From Bacteroides_E sp964528875 (GTDB lineage Bacteria > Bacteroidota > Bacteroidia > Bacteroidales > Bacteroidaceae): a DNA stretch of 9,340 bases. The stretch spans positions 1-9,340 of the forward strand of contig CAZGUI010000090.1 in the NCBI GenBank assembly GCA_964528875.1, read 5' to 3'. The notes beneath the pieces are model-generated. The model worked only from the letters and a program-made list of their open reading frames with translations, searched no databases and was not told the DNA's origin. Below, piece by piece: positions 1-6,857 of the stretch (position 1 is its first letter; each line of letters begins with the position of its first letter). Both the position numbers and the translations under genes were made by a program.

Positions 1-2
1 TT

Positions 3-392
3 GATTTAGATGAGGTTAATGCTCGGTTCTATGAGATGCACACTAACTATTACTCGTATGAGTGGACTTGGGCTTATCACAAAATTCTATCATTCTATAA
101 TTTATCGGCTGATACCATTACGGCAAAAGATGTTGTACGTATTGTAAATAGGTGGAAAGACTGTGTGATAAATTTGGATTGGCAGGTATATAATGATGCA
201 AAGAAAGAGTTTTCGTTGAATTCAATGATTAGTTTTGGTGCCGATGGTTCAGTAGATGATATGAAAGAAGATTTTGAACAAGTACGTGGCGTGTTCGAAA
301 GTAATCCTTTTGTTACTACTGTGCTCGATCATATTGATGAAAAAACGGCTTTAGGTGAAGAGTTGATTAATCGCATTGGACAATTGGCCTAA
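3..392 (+). CDS. C-terminal part of a probable DUF4954 family protein (5' end outside window)
   Basis: The reading frame is open from the first complete codon at position 3 to the TAA at 390-392. The ATG at 36 is therefore probably internal, and this is the last ~129 residues of a longer protein. The fragment has no signal peptide or membrane segment. It is rich in aromatic and acidic residues (for example NYYSYEWTWAYHKIL), and its last third is helical (DFEQVRGVFESNPFVTTVLDHI). From memory this resembles the C-terminus of DUF4954, a large Bacteroidetes-restricted family whose N-terminal part looks like a left-handed beta-helix (acyl/nucleotidyl-transferase type). That assignment is an inference from recall, and no function is established. 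The gene ends 60 bp before the fumarase, on the same strand. I see no terminator in that gap, so read-through is possible. Confidence 0.6.
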   Translation, partial: DLDEVNARFYEMHTNYYSYEWTWAYHKILSFYNLSADTITAKDVVRIVNRWKDCVINLDWQVYNDAKKEFSLNSMISFGADGSVDDMKEDFEQVRGVFESNPFVTTVLDHIDEKTALGEELINRIGQLA

Positions 393-452
393 AATTAAAA
401 GTATTAATAGCATATTACAACCTAATTATAATTTCTAAAACAAATAAATAAA

Positions 453-2072
453 ATGGCTAAAACACCTCCATTTAAGTATCAAGAACCTTTCCCAATGGAG
501 AAAGATTCTACAGAGTATTACTTATTAACAAAAGAACACGTTTCAGTTGCAGAATTTGAAGGAAAAGAAATCTTGAAAATTGAAGCTGAAGGGTTAACAA
601 AAATGGCTAATGCTGCGTTTAGAGATGTCTCTTTTTTACTGCGTCCTGAACACCAAAAACAAGTAGCAAAGATTCTAAGCGATCCTGAGGCCAGTGAGAA
701 TGATAAATATGTTGCACTTACTTTTCTGCGTAATGCTGAAATTTCGGCAAAGGGTAAATTGCCTTTCTGTCAAGATACAGGTACAGCAATCGTTGTAGGA
801 AAGAAGGGTCAACAAGTTTGGACTGAAGGTTGTGACGAGGAAGCTCTATCTGAAGGAGTTTATAAAACGTACACAGAAGAAAACCTTCGCTATTCTCAGA
901 ATGTACCTCTGGATATGTACACAGAGCAAAATACCCGAACAAACTTACCTGCTCAAATAGACCTTTATGCTACACAAGGCGACTCCTATGATTTTTTATG
1001 TATTACTAAAGGAGGAGGTTCTGCTAATAAAACATACTTATACCAAGAAACTAAAGCGTTGTTAACTACAGAGCGTTTGGTTCCATTTTTGGTAGATAAG
1101 ATGAAATCTTTAGGTACTGCTGCTTGTCCTCCTTACCATATTGCATTTGTAATTGGTGGAACATCTGCTGAGACCAACTTGAAAACCGTTAAATTAGCTT
1201 CTGCCAAATATTACGATAATTTACCTACTACAGGAAATGAAGGAGGTAGAGCTTTCCGTGATATTGAATTAGAGCAAGTTTTACTTGAAGAGGCTTATAA
1301 AATAGGTTTAGGAGCTCAATTTGGAGGTAAATATTTTGCTCACGATGTACGTGTGATTCGTTTACCCCGTCACGGAGCTTCTTGTCCTGTGGGGATGGGA
1401 GTTTCTTGTTCAGCCGATCGTAACATTAAGTGTAAAATTAATAAAGAGGGCATCTGGATTGAAAAATTAGAAGAAAATCCAGGACAATATATCCCTGAAG
1501 AACTACGTCAGGAAGGCGAAGGAGAGGCCGTTAAGATTAACTTGAATCAACCGATGAAGGATATTTTGAAAGAGTTATCCAAGCATCCTGTTTCTACTCG
1601 TTTATCCTTAACAGGAACTATTATTGTGGGGCGTGATATTGCTCACGCTAAACTTAAAGAGCGTTTAGACAGTGGAGAAGGTCTTCCTCAATACATCAAA
1701 GATCATCCTATTTATTATGCCGGTCCTGCAAAAACTCCTAAAGGAATGGCTTCCGGTTCTATGGGGCCTACTACTGCCGGTCGTATGGACCCTTACGTAG
1801 AGTTATTCCAAAGTCATGGGGGTAGCATGGTGATGCTGGCTAAAGGAAATCGTAGTCAAGCGGTAACGGATTCTTGTAAGAAATACGGAGGATTCTATTT
1901 AGGTAGTATTGGTGGTCCTGCTGCTGTTTTAGCACAGCAAAACATCAAGAGCATTGAATGTATTGAATATCCTGAGTTGGGTATGGAGGCTATCTATAAA
2001 ATTGAAGTGGAGAATTTCCCTGCTTTCATTTTAGTAGATGATAAAGGCAATGATTTCTTTAAACAACTGTAG
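453..2072 (+). CDS. fumA: Fumarate hydratase, class I (iron-sulfur, single subunit)
   Basis: This enzyme interconverts fumarate and L-malate in the cytoplasm. In fermenting Bacteroidales it runs mainly in the reductive direction that leads to succinate. At 539 residues it has the full length of single-chain class I fumarases, with the alpha and beta parts fused. The three expected [4Fe-4S] cysteines are visible: C106 in LPFCQDTG, C225 in AACPPYH and C319 in GMGVSCSADR. Substrate-site residues known from the family also line up at a constant offset: D108, R146, H307, R394, T440/T441, R444 and K464. The C-terminal half carries SMGPTTAGRMD and GSIGGPAA. The start is an ATG after an A-rich leader (aacaaataaataaa) with no Shine-Dalgarno sequence, as is usual in Bacteroidetes. 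I found no convincing -33/-7 promoter in the 60-bp upstream gap. A clear terminator follows about 30 bp after the stop. The symbol is generic: fumA and fumB cannot be told apart here. The cluster type implies oxygen sensitivity. Confidence 0.97.
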   Translation: MAKTPPFKYQEPFPMEKDSTEYYLLTKEHVSVAEFEGKEILKIEAEGLTKMANAAFRDVSFLLRPEHQKQVAKILSDPEASENDKYVALTFLRNAEISAKGKLPFCQDTGTAIVVGKKGQQVWTEGCDEEALSEGVYKTYTEENLRYSQNVPLDMYTEQNTRTNLPAQIDLYATQGDSYDFLCITKGGGSANKTYLYQETKALLTTERLVPFLVDKMKSLGTAACPPYHIAFVIGGTSAETNLKTVKLASAKYYDNLPTTGNEGGRAFRDIELEQVLLEEAYKIGLGAQFGGKYFAHDVRVIRLPRHGASCPVGMGVSCSADRNIKCKINKEGIWIEKLEENPGQYIPEELRQEGEGEAVKINLNQPMKDILKELSKHPVSTRLSLTGTIIVGRDIAHAKLKERLDSGEGLPQYIKDHPIYYAGPAKTPKGMASGSMGPTTAGRMDPYVELFQSHGGSMVMLAKGNRSQAVTDSCKKYGGFYLGSIGGPAAVLAQQNIKSIECIEYPELGMEAIYKIEVENFPAFILVDDKGNDFFKQL

Positions 2073-2101
2073 TTGTGCATTGAAATTTAATATAACTAAA
2101 A

Positions 2102-2135
2102 AGGGGTGAGTTGAATTTAACTTACCTCTTTTTTT
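2102..2135 (+). terminator. Rho-independent terminator of the fumarase gene
   Basis: An 11-bp stem (AGGGGTGAGTT at 2102-2112 against AACTTACCTCT at 2119-2129, two G-U pairs as RNA) closes a 6-nt loop. It runs directly into a T tract at 2129-2135. It lies about 30 bp after the fumarase stop, the expected place for its 3' end. Confidence 0.85.
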
Positions 2136-2251
2136 GTGACTTTTTATTTCGGTGGTTTTTTAAGTGTCCTGTCTTTTAAGCTTGTATTTTCTTCCCTAAA
2201 TGTAGGCAAAAAGAAGAAAAATGAATCAATCTCTGAACGATGAAAAAAGTA

Positions 2252-2339
2252 GGTCCTAGACCCAACGCCCTTCGGTCCTAGACCGAGCACCTTTCAGTCC
2301 TAGACCGACAGGCCTTCGGTCCTAGACCGATAAACACCC
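2252..2339. repeat. Four-copy 22-bp tandem repeat with GGTCCTAGACC core
   Basis: The core GGTCCTAGACC begins at 2252, 2274, 2296 (as AGTCCTAGACC) and 2318, exactly 22 bp apart each time. The rest of each unit varies in the middle and tends to end in CCTTC or CTTTC. In copies 2 and 4 the core extends to TCGGTCCTAGACCGA, in which TCGGTC and GACCGA are complementary around CTA. Each unit could thus form a small hairpin or a two-fold protein site. At 22 bp, about two helical turns, all copies would face the same side of the DNA. The cluster lies between two terminators in a convergent gap, so a role in transcription initiation of the neighbours is unlikely. Function unknown. Confidence 0.85.
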
Positions 2340-2367
2340 TTGTTACAAGTTGAGAAACAAGGGTGTT
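2333..2367. repeat. 12-bp perfect inverted repeat next to the 22-bp repeats
   Basis: AACACCCTTGTT (2333-2344) is fully complementary to AACAAGGGTGTT (2356-2367), with an 11-nt loop. It overlaps the tail of the fourth 22-bp unit. There is no T tract on either strand after the stem, so it is not a standard intrinsic terminator. It may be a 3'-end stabilising hairpin, a protein site or part of the repeat element. Confidence 0.7.
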
Positions 2368-2443
2368 ATAAAAGAGAAAATTGGGTTGGTTGAAAAATAA
2401 AATCTCTGTTTGTAGAGGAGTGTCTTTGAGCCCGAAAATCGGT

Positions 2444-2486
2444 TAAAAAAACAGCTTGACTAAGTAAAAGTCAAGCTGTTTTTTTA
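2444..2486. terminator. Bidirectional intrinsic terminator downstream of rsgA
   Basis: The perfect 11-bp stem ACAGCTTGACT (2451-2461) / AGTCAAGCTGT (2469-2479) encloses a 7-nt loop. Seven A's precede it and seven T's follow it (2479-2485), so it works in either direction. It would end the pyrH-frr-rsgA transcript about 40 bp past the rsgA stop on the - strand. It would also stop any read-through from the fumarase side. Confidence 0.9.
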
Positions 2487-2522
2487 TTCTTTGAAATCTC
2501 TGTTTTGTGTGAATTCTGTGGT

Positions 2523-3467
2523 TTACTTTGGTGGATAGATAGAGGTGCGATATTTTCCCTCATGACTGTCTCCTAGCATACTGAGGTAGGAATAATAACG
2601 AGATTCACTAATGTGATGCTCCTCAACCGATTTTCTAACCGCACAACCGGGTTCTTCCAAGTGTAAACAGTTATGAAATTTACACTCTTTGGATTTTTTG
2701 AAAATTTCAGGGAAATAATGTCCTATTTCGCTAGCCTCCATATTGAATACACCAAATCCTTTGATACCGGGTGTATCTATAATGTACCCTCCTTGTGGTA
2801 ATTCGTGCATTTCAGAAAAGGTGGTAGTATGAACCCCGGTCAGGTATCTTTCGGAAATCTCTTGTGTCTCTATGTTGGCTTTAGGGATTAAAACATTAAC
2901 CAGTGTGGATTTGCCAACTCCTGAATGACCAGCAACCAATGTTGTTTTATTGGTTATCAACTCTTTAATTAAATCTACTCCCATTGCTTGTGTGGCAGAA
3001 ATTTCCTGGCATTGATAACCAATGTAGGAATAGAGGGCAATCATTTGCTTCATGTATTCCAACTCTTCGCTATTGTACGTATCCGTTTTATTAAATAGCA
3101 GAATAACAGGTACACTGTAGGCTTCAGCACTAGCAAGAAAACGATCAATGAAAGTGGTTGAAGTTTCAGGATAATTAACGGTAACCATTAACAGTACCTG
3201 ATCAATGTTTGCTGCTAAAATGTGTGATTCTTTGGATAGATTAGGAGCTCTACGAATGATGTAATTCTTTCTCTCTTGGATCTTGGTTATTAAGGCTGTT
3301 CCCTCTTCATAGGTTTCAAACTCAACACGATCACCAACAACAATGGGACTAGTACTTCGAATCCCTTTGATTCGGAAAGTTCCTTTAATTTTACAATCAA
3401 TTAAATCACCTTGGTCGGTTTTTACCTGATACCAACTACCTGTATTTCTAATGACTAAGCCTTGCAC
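2523..3467 (-). CDS. rsgA: Small ribosomal subunit biogenesis GTPase RsgA
   Basis: RsgA is a circularly permuted GTPase that binds the 30S subunit late in maturation and helps release assembly factors on GTP hydrolysis. The 314 residues show the family order: an OB-fold N-terminal domain (about 1-70), then the GTPase domain with its motifs permuted, G4 NKTD at 126-129, G1 GHSGVGKST at 180-188, a threonine-rich switch I (HTTT, about 213-216) and G3 DTPG at 231-234. A C-terminal zinc knuckle follows with the C-x4-C-x-H-x5-C pattern (C262, C267, H269, C275). Length is normal and nothing is missing. The start lies only 11 bp after the frr stop, and the gene ends at a strong terminator, so it is the last gene of the pyrH-frr-rsgA operon. 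Confidence 0.97.
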   Translation of the reverse strand: MQGLVIRNTGSWYQVKTDQGDLIDCKIKGTFRIKGIRSTSPIVVGDRVEFETYEEGTALITKIQERKNYIIRRAPNLSKESHILAANIDQVLLMVTVNYPETSTTFIDRFLASAEAYSVPVILLFNKTDTYNSEELEYMKQMIALYSYIGYQCQEISATQAMGVDLIKELITNKTTLVAGHSGVGKSTLVNVLIPKANIETQEISERYLTGVHTTTFSEMHELPQGGYIIDTPGIKGFGVFNMEASEIGHYFPEIFKKSKECKFHNCLHLEEPGCAVRKSVEEHHISESRYYSYLSMLGDSHEGKYRTSIYPPK

Positions 3468-3478
3468 AAAAAATAAGG

Positions 3479-4039
3479 TTATACGGTCATTATTTCTTTG
3501 GTTTTATTCTCTAATAACTTGTCAATCTTTTCGATGAATTTATCGTGCACTTTCTGTAAATCGCCTTCGGCTCTTTTTTGAGCATCTTCGGGCAGACCCT
3601 CTTTCTGTGCTTTCTTTAATTTTTCATTTCCATCGCGACGAGCATTTCGAATACTAATTTTAGCATTCTCTCCCTCAGCGTTACACTGTCTGGTAAGTTG
3701 TTTGCGTCGCTCTTCAGTTAGAGGAGGAATACCTAAACGAATCACCTCTCCATTATTTTCAGGTGTAATACCTAAATCCGAATTAATAATGGCTTTTTCA
3801 ATGGGTTGAAACATGTTCTTATCCCACGGCTTGATAACAATACTACGAGCATCAGGAGTAGTTACTGATGCTACATTGCTAATAGGCATTGAGCTACCAT
3901 AGGAGTCAACACGAATATTATCTAATAGCTTGGGGTTAGCTTTACCTGCACGAATGCGTGATAAAGTCTCATCCAGGTATTCAAGTGTCATTTCCATTTG
4001 TTCTTTTGCATCTGCAAGAATCTCATTAACGTCTATCAT
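3479..4039 (-). CDS. frr: Ribosome recycling factor
   Basis: With EF-G, this factor splits the post-termination ribosome so that subunits can start a new round. The 186-residue length is typical. The N-terminal helix carries the conserved stretch SRIRAGKANPKLLDNI (residues 27-42). Domain II includes PISNVASVTTPDARS (52-66), and the domain I helices carry SIRNARRDGNEKLKKA (129-144) with the basic RNARRD cluster that contacts 23S rRNA. The gene sits 34 bp after pyrH and 11 bp before rsgA on the same strand. The pyrH-frr pairing is very common in bacteria, so co-transcription is likely. Confidence 0.98.
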   Translation of the reverse strand: MIDVNEILADAKEQMEMTLEYLDETLSRIRAGKANPKLLDNIRVDSYGSSMPISNVASVTTPDARSIVIKPWDKNMFQPIEKAIINSDLGITPENNGEVIRLGIPPLTEERRKQLTRQCNAEGENAKISIRNARRDGNEKLKKAQKEGLPEDAQKRAEGDLQKVHDKFIEKIDKLLENKTKEIMTV

Positions 4040-4073
4040 AAGGTTTGTTATTTTAATGTTATCAGTAAATATA

Positions 4074-4784
4074 CTATTTATTATAAACTAAAGTGCCGAT
4101 TTTTTCCCCTTTTATTAATTTTTCAAGATTTCCCGGTGTATCCATATTGAAGACTACAATGGGTAGATTATTTTCTTTACACATAGTAGTTGCAGTTAAA
4201 TCCATCACTTTCAAATTCTTCTCATAGATTTCATCGTAAGTAATTTTCTCGTATTTGGTAGCCTGAGGGTCTTTTTCAGGATCAGCTGTATAAACTCCAT
4301 CTACACGGGTTCCTTTCAACATCACATCTGCTTCAATTTCAATTCCTCTAAGTGAAGATCCCGTGTCTGTAGTAAAGAACGGATTGCCTGTGCCTCCACA
4401 TAAAATAACGACTTCTCCGGCTTCTAGTAGGTCAATGGCTTTCCATTTACTATAGAATTCACCAATAGGCTCCATTCGGATAGCTGTTAAAACCCTTGAT
4501 TTTACATCTAGAGAATTCAAGGCAGAGCTGATAGCTAATCCATTAATTACTGTAGCCAGCATTCCCATTTGGTCTCCTTTAACTCTGTCGAAACCTCTGT
4601 TTACTCCTTTTAATCCTCGGAATATGTTACCTCCACCTATAACTATGGCTACCTGAACTCCTAGCTCTTTGACTTTCTTTATTTGTTCAGCGTACTCCAT
4701 TAAGCGGTCGTCATTGATTCCGTATTCTGTGTTTGCTGCTAAGCTTTCTCCACTTAGTTTTAGCAATATTCTTTTATACTTCAT
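4074..4784 (-). CDS. pyrH: UMP kinase (uridylate kinase)
   Basis: This enzyme phosphorylates UMP to UDP with ATP, the step that commits pyrimidines to UTP and CTP. It belongs to the amino-acid-kinase fold of bacterial hexameric UMP kinases and is unrelated to eukaryotic UMP/CMP kinases. At 236 residues its length is standard. Visible motifs are KLSGES (9-14), the glycine-rich GGGNIFRG (50-57), D71 in KGDQMGM, the GGTGNPFFTTDTG segment (130-142) that contacts UMP and phosphates, and DGVYTADPEKDP (162-173). It is the first gene of the pyrH-frr-rsgA operon. A promoter-like sequence ends 24 bp before the ATG, which is preceded by an AT-rich leader without a Shine-Dalgarno sequence. Confidence 0.98.
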   Translation of the reverse strand: MKYKRILLKLSGESLAANTEYGINDDRLMEYAEQIKKVKELGVQVAIVIGGGNIFRGLKGVNRGFDRVKGDQMGMLATVINGLAISSALNSLDVKSRVLTAIRMEPIGEFYSKWKAIDLLEAGEVVILCGGTGNPFFTTDTGSSLRGIEIEADVMLKGTRVDGVYTADPEKDPQATKYEKITYDEIYEKNLKVMDLTATTMCKENNLPIVVFNMDTPGNLEKLIKGEKIGTLVYNK

Positions 4785-4808
4785 TAAAATAATGTTTCTT
4801 GTTTAATA

Positions 4809-4840
4809 CAAATATAAGTCATAAAATGTATAATGCCATA
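4809..4840 (-). promoter_or_regulatory. Probable Bacteroidetes-type promoter of pyrH-frr-rsgA
   Basis: Read on the - strand, TATATTTG (4816-4809) matches the -7 consensus TAnnTTTG exactly. A 20-nt spacer separates it from TATG (4840-4837), one mismatch from the -33 TTTG. The -7 element ends 24 bp upstream of the pyrH ATG, giving a short leader. Confidence 0.6.
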
Positions 4841-4967
4841 TTTGGACACTCTAAAATTAATATTCCTTTTAATACCCAAAGAAGTCAAAAAAAAGTCCAA
4901 AAAACGGAACAATATGTTCATCTTTTTTGTATTTTTATTAAGTTTCTAATTAAAAAGAGAGTGCATC

Positions 4968-5441
4968 ATGAAGAACAGTCAAATTTATCTCGGATGGGTG
5001 GTTTTTTGTTTAGTATTTAGTTCTGTGTGTTTTTCTTCTGTTCATGCGGCAAACTTTAGCTATGAAGAGGGAAATATGACTGTTGATGAGTGGATAAAAA
5101 AGGCAGAGAAATATCTTATAAATGGTCAGGAAAAAGAAGCTTCTGCTTGCTACGAAGAAGCACTGTTAATTGACCCTGAAAATTTATCTGCTAATATTTT
5201 CTTGGGTAATTATTATTATATTCAAGGAGAAATGGCTCGTAAAAATTTAGAAGCAAAATTTAATAAGCAAAATAAGCCTAATCAAGCTGAGCGAGAGGAA
5301 TACTTTAATGCTTTGAGTGATTTATGGCCAATCTATGATAAAGCAAAAAAACATTTGGAGGAGGTATTGAGGTCATTTCCTTCATCAGAAATAAAAAACA
5401 CATTAGAGCATATTGAGGAATTGCATGAAACTATTCAATGA
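4968..5441 (+). CDS. Secreted or periplasmic protein with a TPR motif
   Basis: The 157-residue product starts with a clear Sec signal peptide: MKNSQIY, a hydrophobic stretch at about 8-25, and a probable cleavage site after VHA at 27. No lipobox cysteine sits at the cleavage point. The mature part is helical. It holds one good tetratricopeptide repeat (about residues 39-72, with the signature ...GQEKEASACYEEALLIDPEN) followed by an incomplete second unit and a charged C-terminal helix. The likely role is protein-protein contact in the periplasm, but no partner is indicated and I do not recognise a named family. The gene is divergent from pyrH across a 183-bp AT-rich gap in which I see no good + promoter. 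Its last 11 bp overlap the 3' end of convergent birA. The ATG at 4968 is chosen because it gives the intact signal peptide. Confidence 0.85.
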   Translation: MKNSQIYLGWVVFCLVFSSVCFSSVHAANFSYEEGNMTVDEWIKKAEKYLINGQEKEASACYEEALLIDPENLSANIFLGNYYYIQGEMARKNLEAKFNKQNKPNQAEREEYFNALSDLWPIYDKAKKHLEEVLRSFPSSEIKNTLEHIEELHETIQ

Positions 5442-6165
5442 TGTAGCTCACTTCTTTGAAGTAGTACTTTCTCTGTTGATTGTTTTTGTCTATAAGTATA
5501 AGCTGTCCGTCGGGTTGTACTTTAAGAAGATGTGCCTCGAAAATCTCTTTACTGTCTTTGTATAAGTGATATCCCTCTTTTCTGAAGAGTCTGTTATGAT
5601 ATTCTATCTTTACCTGTCCTGCTTTTCCTTCTTTTAGTAATTGGTAAAACTCCTTTAAGTACATAAGAAAGGTAGTCCACAACTCATTTATATTGTGTTT
5701 GACTCCGGTTATTTCAGTGAGAGAAATCGGATTGATGAGTTGAGATGGAAAAGAGGTTTGATTGATGTTTAATCCAATGCCAATGATTGATTGACTTACA
5801 TCGTTAGATAAAAACTGATTCTCAATAAGTATACCCGCTATTTTTTTATTTTTCCAATAGATGTCATTGGGCCATTTAATGGAAAAATCAGAGCTGAACG
5901 GACTGAGTGTTTGGATTAAGCTCAATGAAACAATTTGTGAAATGTAAAAAGAGCGATTAGCTGAAACACAAGTGGGATAGAGTATCAAACTACAGAGGAG
6001 GTTGTCCTTAGGGGATGATACCCAGCTGTTGCCTCTTTGTCCTCTGCCTTGTGTTTGAAAGTTTGCACGTACAGAAAAAAATTCCGGAAGCTGCTCTTTT
6101 GTGTTTAGTTCTCTCAAATAGCTGTTTGTCGATGCCGTTTCGTTTATTATCAACTGATTTCCCAT
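5431..6165 (-). CDS. birA: Biotin--[acetyl-CoA-carboxylase] ligase, no DNA-binding domain
   Basis: The enzyme activates biotin as biotinyl-5'-AMP and transfers it to the lysine of biotin carboxyl carrier domains. The 244 residues cover only the catalytic and C-terminal domains; the N-terminal helix-turn-helix of E. coli BirA is absent. This is therefore a group I ligase that should not act as a repressor. Motifs are NETASTNSYL (8-17, substrate entry), the biotinyl-AMP loop GRGQRGNSW (40-48), KWPNDIYW (97-104), the catalytic lysine region KKIAGILIE (107-115) and GIGLNIN (129-135). A small SH3-like C-terminal domain follows. It starts 21 bp after the yraN stop and is probably its operon partner. 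Its stop overlaps the convergent TPR gene by 11 bp, so no terminator separates them. Confidence 0.95.
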   Translation of the reverse strand: MGNQLIINETASTNSYLRELNTKEQLPEFFSVRANFQTQGRGQRGNSWVSSPKDNLLCSLILYPTCVSANRSFYISQIVSLSLIQTLSPFSSDFSIKWPNDIYWKNKKIAGILIENQFLSNDVSQSIIGIGLNINQTSFPSQLINPISLTEITGVKHNINELWTTFLMYLKEFYQLLKEGKAGQVKIEYHNRLFRKEGYHLYKDSKEIFEAHLLKVQPDGQLILIDKNNQQRKYYFKEVSYIIE

Positions 6166-6186
6166 AGCTTTAGTTTCAATTCAAGG

Positions 6187-6552
6187 TTACATTAAAGGAG
6201 GATAGAATGCATTTGTATAGTGTTCTATTATGTAGGGCTTTTGTTGTCCTACAACCGTAACTATATCAAATTGTACAGGTAAATCAATTTCATACCTTTC
6301 AATGTATGCTTGTGTGGCAATAATTAATCTGTTAATTTTATGGTTGTCAACCGCTTTTTCCGGTTGATTAAACCGCTTATTTCTTCTGCTTTTTACTTCA
6401 ATAATGACTAGATGAGTTCGGGTATTGGCAATGAGATCAACTTCATATTTACCATATTTCCAATTTCTGTGTAAAATGTTATAACCCTTTTCTTTAAGAA
6501 AGTTCTCGGCTATTTTTTCTCCTTTTTTCCCTAGCTCATTATGTAGTGCCAT
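6187..6552 (-). CDS. yraN: YraN family (UPF0102) nuclease-like protein
   Basis: A 121-residue protein of the UPF0102/YraN family, which has the fold of restriction-type (PD-(D/E)XK) nucleases related to Holliday-junction resolvases. The N-terminal G-xx-GE-xxA signature is at 8-15 (GKKGEKIA). The active-site-like set is E37-x-D39 (YEVDLIA) and E52-x-K54 (IIEVKSR), all intact, so nuclease activity is possible although the cellular role is not settled. The short C-terminal segment (VQFDIVTVV, then an aromatic tail) is normal for the family. It is the first gene of a two-gene operon with birA, and a good promoter lies just upstream. It is divergent from the small ribbon-helix-helix-like gene. Confidence 0.93.
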   Translation of the reverse strand: MALHNELGKKGEKIAENFLKEKGYNILHRNWKYGKYEVDLIANTRTHLVIIEVKSRRNKRFNQPEKAVDNHKINRLIIATQAYIERYEIDLPVQFDIVTVVGQQKPYIIEHYTNAFYPPLM

Positions 6553-6563
6553 TGGTTTTTACA

Positions 6564-6594
6564 CAAAAATACACTTTTATGCTATGTTATTCAA
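6564..6594 (-). promoter_or_regulatory. Probable Bacteroidetes-type promoter of yraN-birA
   Basis: On the - strand, TTG (6594-6592) is followed by a 20-nt spacer and TATTTTTG (6571-6564), an exact TAnnTTTG match. The -7 element ends 11 bp from the yraN ATG, so the leader would be very short. Confidence 0.65.
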
Positions 6595-6604
6595 TAAGTA
6601 AACT

Positions 6605-6612
6605 TAAATTTG
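6605..6612 (+). promoter_or_regulatory. Possible -7 element for the small gene-tadA operon
   Basis: TAAATTTG matches the Bacteroidetes -7 consensus TAnnTTTG, but there is no TTG or TTTG at the expected 19-21 nt upstream. It ends only 8 bp before the ATG at 6621, which would make the transcript nearly leaderless. Its upstream region overlaps the divergent yraN promoter. Confidence 0.35.
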
Positions 6613-6620
6613 TCTGCCTT

Positions 6621-6857
6621 ATGGATAGTAAAGAGAAAAATAAAAAGAAAAAAGGGTGCTCTTCAAGCTCTAAACGCATGATGAGGTTGACTTGCTTTTT
6701 AAATGAACAAGAGTATCAGTTCATTGATAATTATTTGGAAAAAAATAAGATTAAAAGCAAATCACGCTGGTTGAGAGAAACTCTTTTACGCGCCATCTAT
6801 AAAGAGATGGAAGAAAACTATCCGACTCTTTTTGACGAACATGAAATGAGAAGATGA
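6621..6857 (+). CDS. Small basic ribbon-helix-helix-like protein, coupled to tadA
   Basis: A 78-residue protein starting at the ATG at 6621. An in-frame ATG at 6546 would add 25 residues, but that extension overlaps the yraN start and promoter and has no conserved look, so I reject it. The N-terminus is a lysine/serine-rich tail (residues 4-19). Then comes a pattern typical of ribbon-helix-helix DNA-binding proteins: a short strand (RMMRLTCFLN), a helix (EQEYQFIDNYLEKN), a turn (KIKSKSR) and a second helix (WLRETLLRAIYKEME). The C-terminus is acidic. It may bind DNA or RNA, but the fold is inferred from pattern alone. Its TGA overlaps the tadA start in an ATGA (6854-6857), so the two genes are translationally coupled. 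I do not recognise a named family. Confidence 0.75.
   Translation: MDSKEKNKKKKGCSSSSKRMMRLTCFLNEQEYQFIDNYLEKNKIKSKSRWLRETLLRAIYKEMEENYPTLFDEHEMRR

Larger units (their letters stand above)
2073..2522. other. 450-bp intergenic gap between convergent fumarase and rsgA
   Basis: No credible gene is visible in this stretch. It contains, in order, the fumarase terminator (2102-2135), an AT-rich featureless part (about 2137-2250), a four-copy 22-bp tandem repeat (2252-2339), a 12-bp perfect hairpin at the end of the repeats (2333-2367), and a strong bidirectional terminator (2444-2486) that serves rsgA. A 12-bp direct repeat (AAATCTCTGTTT at 2400-2411 and 2494-2505) flanks the last terminator. I found no TAnnTTTG promoter that would drive a small RNA here, but a short transcript cannot be excluded. 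Confidence 0.7.

Noticed and set aside
718..942. 74-residue open frame on the - strand inside fumarase
   Set aside because: It lies wholly within a well-supported enzyme gene on the other strand and has no recognisable motif. It is a shadow frame.
2252..2339. CRISPR array
   Set aside because: The 22-bp period leaves only about 11 bp between cores, far too short for spacers, and no cas genes are near.
2400..2505. 12-bp direct repeat AAATCTCTGTTT at 2400-2411 and 2494-2505, as possible insertion target-site duplication
   Set aside because: The 82 bp between the copies hold only a terminator, with no inverted ends or transposase, so it is probably chance in AT-rich DNA.
4907..4919. Short palindrome GAACAATATGTTC upstream of the TPR gene
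   Set aside because: Five-base arms are expected by chance in a region of this size, and no promoter is associated with it.
4799..5020. 73-residue + frame overlapping the start of the TPR gene
   Set aside because: It runs through the pyrH promoter region and overlaps the signal peptide coding part in another frame. Its composition is that of AT-rich noncoding DNA.
6546..6620. Upstream in-frame ATG extending the small ribbon-helix-helix-like gene by 25 residues
   Set aside because: The extension overlaps the yraN start and its promoter. The ATG at 6621 gives a compact product of plausible form.
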